A stretch of 14,447 nucleotides of DNA, taken from NCBI GenBank assembly GCA_035504095.1, contig DATJSN010000010.1, positions 1-14,447 of the forward strand. Reading direction: 5' to 3'. Below, in pieces: positions 5,908 to 14,100 of this stretch. The notes below the pieces were generated by a model. It was not told the DNA's origin, made no database searches, and was given only the letters and a program-made list of their open reading frames with translations. Both the position numbers and the translations under genes were made by a program. The first letter of the stretch is position 1, and each line of letters opens with the position of its first letter. Source of the DNA: DATJSN01 sp035504095 (lineage in GTDB: Bacteria; Planctomycetota; Phycisphaerae; WQYP01).

Positions 5908-6935
5908 GGCCTGCAAGTCTCAAATCCCTTCCTGCCTTTGCGCTGGTGGTGTTTATTCTGGCGGTGGTTTTTATTTTAGCTCTTGGCGTCGGCCCCAGTT
6001 TGCCCGGCGCGCACCTTCAGCCTTTTGGTTATCCATCGGCTGATGCGTTTGAACTCCGATTGATACGCGTTGCCACCGCGGCCATTGTCGGCGCTGCACT
6101 AGCCATCGCCGGCGTTTTATTGCAGGCCCTGTTGCGTAATCCACTGGCTGATCCGTACATTCTCGGAATTTCCAATGGCGCCACCGTCGGCATTGTGGCG
6201 TGGATATTTTTAGGCCAGATGAGCGGCTATGCACTTTACTCTAATCCAATAGCCGAAAAAATTTTTACCGCAGGTCAGTGCCTGCCGGCCCTTTTAGGAG
6301 CGCTGATTACCGCAGTTATGGTTTTTCTTCTGGGGCGCAGGCGCGGCGGTAATTTGGATCCGATCGCGCTGCTGTTATCCGGAGTGGTGATGGCCACCAT
6401 TAATGGCGCATTAATTATGCTTTTGGAGAATCTGCTTCCCGGCGGGGCGCGCGCCGATATCATGGATTATTTGTTTGGTTACATCAGCGACGGTACACCG
6501 ACAATCGCCCTGGTCGTTTCACTGGTGGTGATCGTCGTCGGTTGGCTTTGTGCTCTGATGCTAGCTGGTGCGCTCGATGTTGCATCTCTTTCTGACGCTG
6601 AATCCACGAGCCTGGGCGTTCATATGGGCGCCTTGCGCACGGCGTGTTTTGTACTCGCGGGCCTGGTTACGGCGGCGGCCATCGCTGTCTCCGGGCCGAT
6701 CGGTTTTGTCGGACTGATTTGTCCGCATATATGCCGGGCGTTACTTGGTCCGGCGCATCGCGGCCTGCTTTTAGCCGCTCCATGCCTGGGGGCGGCGTTT
6801 CTGATGGCGGCAGATGCATTTGTCCGCGGTACCGGAGCCTGGTTTAACGGTGAATTACCGGTGGGTGTGGTAACGGCTCTTTGCGGCGGGCCATTTTTTT
6901 TATTTTTGCTTGTACGTCGTCGTACGTGGGACTGA
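5904..6935 (+). CDS. ABC transporter permease, BtuC/FecCD family
   Basis: A 343-residue polytopic membrane protein of normal family length, with about ten hydrophobic segments. Family marks are GAALAIAGVLLQALLRNPLA followed by DPYILGISNGA (about 63-93), the coupling region SGPIGFVGLICPHICRALLG (about 263-282) that contacts the ATPase, and LPVGVVTALCGGPFFLFLL (318-336) near the end. Two copies would form the import channel. The ATG overlaps the upstream gene by 4 nt (ATGA), so translation is almost certainly coupled to the binding protein. Substrate cannot be told from the sequence. Confidence 0.93.
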   Translation: MRPASLKSLPAFALVVFILAVVFILALGVGPSLPGAHLQPFGYPSADAFELRLIRVATAAIVGAALAIAGVLLQALLRNPLADPYILGISNGATVGIVAWIFLGQMSGYALYSNPIAEKIFTAGQCLPALLGALITAVMVFLLGRRRGGNLDPIALLLSGVVMATINGALIMLLENLLPGGARADIMDYLFGYISDGTPTIALVVSLVVIVVGWLCALMLAGALDVASLSDAESTSLGVHMGALRTACFVLAGLVTAAAIAVSGPIGFVGLICPHICRALLGPAHRGLLLAAPCLGAAFLMAADAFVRGTGAWFNGELPVGVVTALCGGPFFLFLLVRRRTWD

Positions 6936-6959
6936 ATTGAATCTTGGAGGTCTTCAAGA

Positions 6960-7760
6960 ATGTCGTCCGCAATTACTAATACTCATGCCTCCGCGGGCAC
7001 ATGCTCGCTTAAGGCGCTCAATGTATCGTTCTCCTATGGCGCCGGACAGGTTTTATCCGATGTAACGGCGGAACTGCTTCCCGGCCGCATCACGGCTATT
7101 GTCGGTCCCAATGGCAGCGGTAAATCAACGCTTCTTTTGCTTTTGTTGGGATATTTACGCCCGCAGGCAGGAAATGTTTTTCTCAACGAAACTCCATTGA
7201 ACGAGTTCTCTCCGCGCCGCCGCGCTGCGGCAATTTCATTTGTCGCCCAGCGGCCGGCGGTCAGTTTTGCCTTTACGGTTGAACAAATTGTGAACATGGG
7301 AGTCTGGTCATTGCGGCAAGATGAAAACGAAGCGATTCCGTCCCGATGGGTGAATGATGCTTTGCACGTTACGGATATGACAACGCTTGCTGATCGGACC
7401 TTTAACGAACTTTCCGCCGGTGAACAGCAGCGCGTCGCCATTGCCCGGGCGTTGGCTGCGCATACGCCGGTCATGCTGTTGGATGAACCAAGTTCCATGT
7501 TGGATCTGCGGCACCAGTTGGAATTATTTGCCCACTTTCAAAGTTTAGTGCTCCAACAGCGAAAAACCATTGCCTGGGTCACCCACGATCTGAATCAGGC
7601 CAGGAACTTCGCCGATCATGTGATCATTTTGCATTGTGGACGGGTTGTTACGTCAGGTTCTCCAATGGAAGTTCTTACGCCAGTGAATCTTGAGCCTGTT
7701 TATGGAGTAAGGGTCCAGTTGGTAAAGGATATACTTACTTTTTCAAAATTGAGTGTTTAG
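6960..7760 (+). CDS. ABC transporter ATP-binding protein, BtuD/FecE-like
   Basis: A 266-residue ATPase that powers the preceding permease. Every catalytic motif is intact: aromatic Tyr26, Walker A GPNGSGKST (49-57), Q-loop Gln97, signature LSAGEQQRVAIARAL (151-165), Walker B VMLLDEP (171-177) with catalytic Glu176, D-loop SSMLD, and H-loop His209 in WVTHD. A strong GGAGG lies upstream, and the gap from the permease stop is 24 bp. Layout and similarity class fit corrinoid, haem or siderophore importers. No clear terminator follows directly; the next hairpin with a T-run is at 8068-8093. Confidence 0.93.
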   Translation: MSSAITNTHASAGTCSLKALNVSFSYGAGQVLSDVTAELLPGRITAIVGPNGSGKSTLLLLLLGYLRPQAGNVFLNETPLNEFSPRRRAAAISFVAQRPAVSFAFTVEQIVNMGVWSLRQDENEAIPSRWVNDALHVTDMTTLADRTFNELSAGEQQRVAIARALAAHTPVMLLDEPSSMLDLRHQLELFAHFQSLVLQQRKTIAWVTHDLNQARNFADHVIILHCGRVVTSGSPMEVLTPVNLEPVYGVRVQLVKDILTFSKLSV

Positions 7761-7916
7761 ACAGTACCTGCAATCATTATAAATGTGGGGCTCGATCTCT
7801 TTTCTCATCCATCTATTTATCAGACGTAAACGAAAGTAATGTCTGTAGTTAATGGTTGACCAGCCGACAAAACACGAGTCCATAGTAGTAAAATTGCTTA
7901 ATTCCATGTTTTTTTC

Positions 7917-7970
7917 TTGACTATCGTTTTTATTATGATACACAATATCTAAGATAAACTATAGATCTTA
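7917..7970 (+). promoter_or_regulatory. Candidate promoter with overlapping inverted repeat
   Basis: TTGACT (7917-7922) is followed after 18 bp by CACAAT (7941-7946), four of six matches to a -10 box. TATGAT at 7934-7939 is a better hexamer but too close to the -35. TAAGAT (7950-7955) and ATCTTA (7965-7970) form a 6-bp inverted repeat over the predicted start of transcription, where a repressor could bind. It would drive the giant gene with a leader of about 200 nt. The evidence is weak. Confidence 0.22.
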
Positions 7971-8067
7971 CGCTCGCTTTCTTGGCGTTAATGATCGAAA
8001 AGTTCGGCGGAATGAAATTAGTGTAGGGAGTTGTGCAGAGTTTTCCCATCTCATTAGGAAGTAATAC

Positions 8068-8093
8068 CGGCATCCAACGATGGGTGTCGTTTT
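8068..8093 (+). terminator. Hairpin plus T-run: operon terminator or leader attenuator
   Basis: CGGCATCC (8068-8075) pairs with GGGTGTCG (8082-8089) over 8 bp, including two G-U pairs, with a 6-nt loop, then TTTT (8090-8093). It lies about 310 bp after the ATPase stop and 65 bp before the giant gene's ATG. It could end read-through from the transporter operon, or act as an attenuator if the promoter at 7917 is real. Confidence 0.35.
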
Positions 8094-8149
8094 AAGCCTG
8101 TTCGATTAGTTGAATTTTGTTGGCGAACATGGCCCCCCCAATAGCAACC

Positions 8150-8153
8150 GGAG
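8150..8153 (+). promoter_or_regulatory. Ribosome binding site deciding the giant gene's start
   Basis: GGAG ends five bases before ATG 8159. The in-frame ATG at 8129 has no comparable site and would only add APPIATGVI, so 8159 is preferred. Confidence 0.5.
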
Positions 8154-8158
8154 TTATT

Positions 8159-11100
8159 ATGTTGTTCTCGCCGTTGCAAAAAAATCGCCAAGTCATTCGC
8201 CGTAATAAGAAATCTCCGCGTAATCTATTGCTCCGCCCAGTAATAGAAGCCCTTGAACCGCGGCTCATGCTTTCCAGCCTCACTCCCGGATATACCTACG
8301 CCCTGGTGAACAGCAACAGTAATCTGGCGGCGGATGTGCCGAGTGGCATGAACATTACCGGCATCGTGGTGGTGCAGTACAACTGGTCCGGCCGGAACGA
8401 GCAGGAATGGAAGATGACCAGCCTCGGCAGCGGCCATTATGAAATCATCAACGCCGCCAGCGGCGAGGCACTGGGTGTCACCGGTGCGGCAACAACCAGC
8501 GGCGCCACGGTGGATCAGGAAACCTATGTCGGCAACACGAGCCAGCAATGGACTTTAACCTCGGTCGGCAGCAGCGGCGCTTTTCTGATCACCAACGTCA
8601 ACAGCGGACTCAATCTGGATGTAACCAGCACTTCAGCTTATGGTGGTTACGGGGCGCAGCTTATTCAGAATGCGGCCAGCGGGTCTGCCAGCCAGGATTG
8701 GCAGCTCAAGGCGCTTGCACCGGGATGGACGGATCAGGATATTGGATCGCCGGGGGTCGCCGGCAGCGCGGACTATACCGCCATCTATAACGGCACCACC
8801 TGGAACGTTACCGGCGGCGGTTTGGGCACCAGCACCAGCGATCAATTCAACTTCGTATCCCAGAGTTTCACCGGTAATGCGGAAATATACGCCGAAGTCA
8901 CTTCCCAAACGGACTCCAATGCTTCGGCCAAGGCTGGCTTGATGTTCCGCAATACCAATGCGGCCAACTCGGCGTTTGCTGACGTGGTGGTTACGCCCAG
9001 TGATGGCGTGGAATTCCAGTGGCGCAGTACCGCCGGTGGATCATATTCTTCCGCGAGCGTCAGCGGCATTAAAGCATCGGTGTGGCTCGAGTTAGTCCGC
9101 AATGGGAATCAGTTTTCCGGTTATTACAGTACTAATGATGAAACCTGGACGCAGATCGGCTCAACTCAAACCATTACCATGAATTCGACGGTGTTGGCCG
9201 GCATGGCAGTGACAGCACAAAATAACTCTACGTCGTCCACCGCCGGTTTTTCCTGGGTCAATCTGGGCAACCAGCCGGTGTACGTCAATTCCAGCGGCCA
9301 ACTGGCCTACAACGCGCTGCCCAATGGCGACCAGGTTATGGATTTTTCTACTGCCGGTTATGAAGAAGGCAACATGCCGATTCCGACAAATATTCCTGTG
9401 GAGGCGACAGTCGATCCCAGTGGCGACACCACCGGATCAACGGACACAACCAATATCCAGGACGCCATCAATACGGTTTCGGCGCTGCCGCTGGTAGACG
9501 GTATCCGCGGCGCAGTGCTTTTGGAGCCCGGGGAGTTTTATGTCTCGGGGACGTTGAACATCACCGCCAGTGGCGTGGTGCTCGAAGGCAGCGGCGAGAG
9601 CGGCTCTAGCTCTGGTGGAACATCCATTCAAATGATCAACGACGTACAAAATTTGATTGAAGTAAGTGGAGGTTCACTATCCGGGGTCAGCGGCACAAAG
9701 GAAAATATTACGGAATCTTACGTGCCCACCGGGACTGACACGCTAACGGTGGCTTCCACAGCACCCTACCAGGTCGGTGATCAGATTGAAATTGTGGACG
9801 AAATCACTGCGGCCTTTATCCAGTACATGGGAATGGATGAGTTGTACCGCAATGGTGCACAGCAAACATGGATATCGGCCGGTTCCAATCTCATCACCGA
9901 ACGAACCATTACGGCGATCGATGGCAATCAGATCACTCTTGACGCACCGATGTCCACTTCCATCAATGCCAACCTCCAACCGGGAGCATATGTGGAGGAG
10001 TGTACATCGGGAGCCATTTCCCAGGTTGGAATTCAGAATATGCAGTTGCTCGCTGCGGCGCAGGAGCCAACCGATTCCGCCGGTGACGCCGCCATCAATA
10101 TCAACGGCCTCACCGACGGATGGGTCCAGGATATGAACATGGTCAATATGATCAGTGACGTTGGTGTTGGAGGCAATTGCAGCAAAATTACCGTGCAAAA
10201 TATCATATCAAACCACACTGGTGAAGTTTCCGGTGATTCGCTCCCGGCCGATTTTTCCGTTGGTGACGGCCCCACGACGCAGATTTTGTTTAATAACATT
10301 ACAGATAATGGTGATAAAATATGGTTTTTTACAACCTATGACTTAACTGCCGGCCCGATTGTTGTGGAAAATTCCACCTTTACAGGCACGGGTGGTGCTC
10401 TCGAGCCGCACATGCGCTGGTCGACAGGATTGCTCATTGATGACGTGAGTGTCCCAGACTCCGGCATCGATATTTTCAATCGCGAAACCGACGGTTCCGG
10501 CCACGGCTGGACTATAGGCTCAGGAGTGGTATGGAATTCCAGCGCTACTTCATTAACCGTTCAAAACCCACCGGGTACGGAAGTCTGGGTTGTCGGATCT
10601 ACAGGCACCGAGGGTACTACCGGGGGTCCAGTCCAACCGCCGGGAATCATCTATTCCCAAGGCGTGCCCATCAGCAGCATCCCCAGCCTTTACGAAGCAC
10701 AGCTTGCCCAGCGTCTGGCGGAGAATGCTTTGCCCACAGGCTGGACGGCCCAGGACATCGGCGGTCCGGAAGCCATCGGCGATTCCAGCTATAATCACAG
10801 CACCGGCGTCTGGACGGTTACCGGAGACGGGACCGATATTAATAATACCGTTGTTGATGGTCAGACCATCTACGATCAATTCCAATTCGCCAGTGAAGCC
10901 GCCGGAAGCTATGCCACCATTTCGGCCGAAGTTGACAGCGTTCAGGATGTGAACGCCTCGACCAAGGCGGGCGTCATGTTTCGCAATTCCAATGCCGCCG
11001 ACGATGTTTTTGCCGACGTGGTGGTCAAGCCGGATGGTGGCGGCGTGGAATTCGAATGGCGTAGCACGGTCGGTGGTTCGGTTTCGTCGGCCAGCGCCAG

Positions 11101-14100
11101 CCCCAGCGGCATCAACGCACCGGTCTGGGTGAAACTCGTCCGCTCCGGCAGCAGTTTCAGCGCCTATTACAGCACCAACGACAGCACCTGGATCCAGATC
11201 GGATCGACGCAAACCATTACCATGTCCGACGTCGTGCTGGCAGGCCTGGCGGTTACATCGCATGACAACGGCGCACTGGCCACCGGAACGTTCAGCGATG
11301 TGAGTGTAGTAAACGAGGTGATGAATGAAACGCTCTCGGGTGCGACTATAAGCCAGAATGAGGCGTTCTTTTCCGGCTCGACGCTCACCATTGAAAACGG
11401 CTTAACCATTGACAGTGGGGTGACAGTGTCGATCGAGCCGGGCGCAGTGATCGACTTTACAGGTTCCCAGACACTCAGCGGCGCCGGAGATATTGATCTT
11501 AATGGCGGGCAATTCGAAGTGGGCGCCTCGGATACCCTCACCATCGACAGCGGCACCACGATCAGCGGGGCGGGATATATCAGTGGAAATCTGAATATAG
11601 CCGGCAATGTAACGATTTCAGGCCTGGTGTCAGATTCCGGTAATGTGGCTATCGGCTCCGGCGATACGCTCACGGTTAATCCAACCGCCAATACCCTTTT
11701 TAGCGGCATAGTCTCCGGTGCCGGTAATCTGACGGTCGGCGGCGGCTCGGGATCGAGCCTGATTCTTACCGGTGCCAATACCTACAGCGGCGCCACCACG
11801 ATCAATAGCGGCGCCACGCTGCAGATCGGCAACGGCGGTACATCGGGCAACCTGGGAACCGCTCCGATCACCGACAACGGTACACTGGCTTTCGATCTGA
11901 GCAGCCCACTGACTGTCTCCAATATCATAAGTGGAACAGGCGGTCTGCTGGATTCAGGAACCGGCGTCATCACGCTTCCCGTCGCCGACACCTACAAGGG
12001 TCTGACGACGATTAATTCGGGCTCTACGCTTGATGTTTCCGGTTCCATAGTTGGTCCGGTAGACGATAATGGCACCTTAAACTTCGAAAATACTCTTGAT
12101 ATCACGGATTTGAACGGCTCGGGCAGTATCAACCTGACCAGCGGTGACACACTGACCGTAGTACCAACCATGATGGATACGTACAGCGGCGTCATTTCGG
12201 GCGCTGCGGGTCTGACCATCGGCGGCACAACCGGTTCAAGTCTGACGCTCAATGGCGCCAACACCTATACCGGCGCAACCACGATCAATAACGGCGCCAC
12301 ATTAGAGGTCGGCAATGGATCGAATAACACCGCTTTCCTGGGAACCAGTCCGATCACCGATGATGGCAACCTGATCACGGACCTCACCGCCGGCGGTCCC
12401 GTCTGGACCAATACCATTAGCGGGGACGGCACTCTAACGTTGAACTCTCCATCTTCTAATGCCAACTTCGAAACCAGTGGCAATGCCTCAAACTTTACCG
12501 GCGTCATCATTATTAACTCCGGTGTGCGTTACTGGATCAATGCCGCCGCTGCCATACCCGACGCTTCTTCCACTACCATTAATTCCGGCGGACAATTGTG
12601 GGTGGACGGCAGCTGGACTTATGGCGGGACTATAACCATCTACCCCAGCGGACCCGGTGTTGCCTGGGCAGGCGATACCGACGTCTTCGGCGCTATTCGT
12701 CTGAATGGTTCTACTCTCTCCGGCACGATTAACCTCGACAACACGGCGTTGATAAGTGCCCAGGGCGGCAGCCAAACCATCTCTGGTCAGATTACCGGCG
12801 CTGGCGCACTGGAAATTGCGGCAGAAAGCACAACTGTTGGTGCTGATCCCATTTCCCTGACCAACGCCGCCGACAATTGGACCGGCGGAACGGATATTTT
12901 CAGCGGTGCATTAAAAACCACCGTTAATATGGCGGCGAATCCCCTCGGCAATGTTTCATTCGGCAGCGCCACCACAGGCTATGCCCAGGAGTCTGCGCCA
13001 CTCAGCGGCGAACTTAATCTTGACGGCACCAGCCAGACGCTCACTGGCTTGACGGTGGCTGGCGGAACGGCTGACACCATTACCAGCAGCGCCGCAGGCG
13101 GCAACCTCACCTTCGCGAGCGGTACCAGCACCTTCTCCGGTCTGATCTCCGGTGGTGCGGACCTGGCCCTTGCTCTGGCCAGTGGTTCGCTGACTCTTAC
13201 TGACGCCAATACTTTCTCCGGCGGCACGACCATAAGCGGCGGCACGCTTGAAGTCAGCGACACCGCCGACAACGGTTCTACCAGCCTGGGCGGTGGGAAC
13301 GTGATCGTCAAGACCGGCGGGATACTCATCGGGGCCGATCAGGATGCTTTTGGTTATGGCAGCGCAGCGCCCCAGACTATTACCATCAATGGCGGTACCG
13401 TTACCGACCTTGGGACCTCCGATTATCGCATCACGTTGCCGAATCTCATCTTCATCAACGGCGGGACACTTACCAGCGCAACCGGCAATACCGGCGACGC
13501 CTATGGCAATTACTCTTTAAATGGCGAAGGGGGGACGGCCACCGTGACCATTGATGCCGCGGCCTCCACCGCGACCATCAGTGCTGCACAGATCAGCTTT
13601 GAGCAGCCCACCACCTTCGATGTAGTGGGCGGCGCCGGATCCATCGGCGTCACCAGCGGCGGCGTTACACCGGACCTTCTGGTCACATCAAATATAGTGC
13701 CCTATGGCTCCAACTCGTTTACCAAAACCGGTTCCGGCCTTATGAAACTCACCGGGGACAGCACCTCCACCGCGACCCCCAACCCGGTTACTGGAACAAC
13801 CACCAACCTGAGCGTGCAAGGAACTGATATCGACGGTCAAAATAACGGTACTTTAATTTATACCTGGTCCGTCACGTCCATGCCCAACGGCGCGGCGACG
13901 CCGACCTTCAGCGTCAATGGAACCAATGCGGCGCAAAATACGACCGCCACCTTCAGTCAGGCAGGTGCCTACACCTTCCTGGCCACCGTTACTGATAACG
14001 CAGGCGTCTCGAGCACCAGCAGTGTTAGCGTCACGGTGGATCTGACGTTGACCAGCATCACCGTTTCGCCGAGTGACCCCTCCGTTAACGTCAACTCCAC

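Larger units (their letters stand above)
7761..8158. other. AT-rich gap and probable leader of the giant surface-protein gene
   Basis: This 398-bp stretch has no credible gene. A minus-strand frame of 66 codons (7743-7943) lacks family resemblance. The region is visibly richer in A and T than its neighbours. It contains a candidate promoter with an operator-like inverted repeat (7917-7970) and a terminator-like hairpin (8068-8093). An ATG in frame with the giant gene at 8129 lacks a ribosome site and gives a poor N-terminus. Confidence 0.5.

Noticed and set aside
7743..7943. Minus-strand 66-codon frame after the ATPase gene
   Set aside because: It overlaps the end of the ATPase gene, has no ribosome site or family resemblance, and its composition reflects AT-rich intergenic DNA.
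11167..13329. Series of long minus-strand frames rich in Val, Pro and Ser
   Set aside because: They are antisense shadows of Thr/Gly/Ser-rich codons in the giant gene, lie end to end without ribosome sites, and the plus frame is continuous and domain-bearing.
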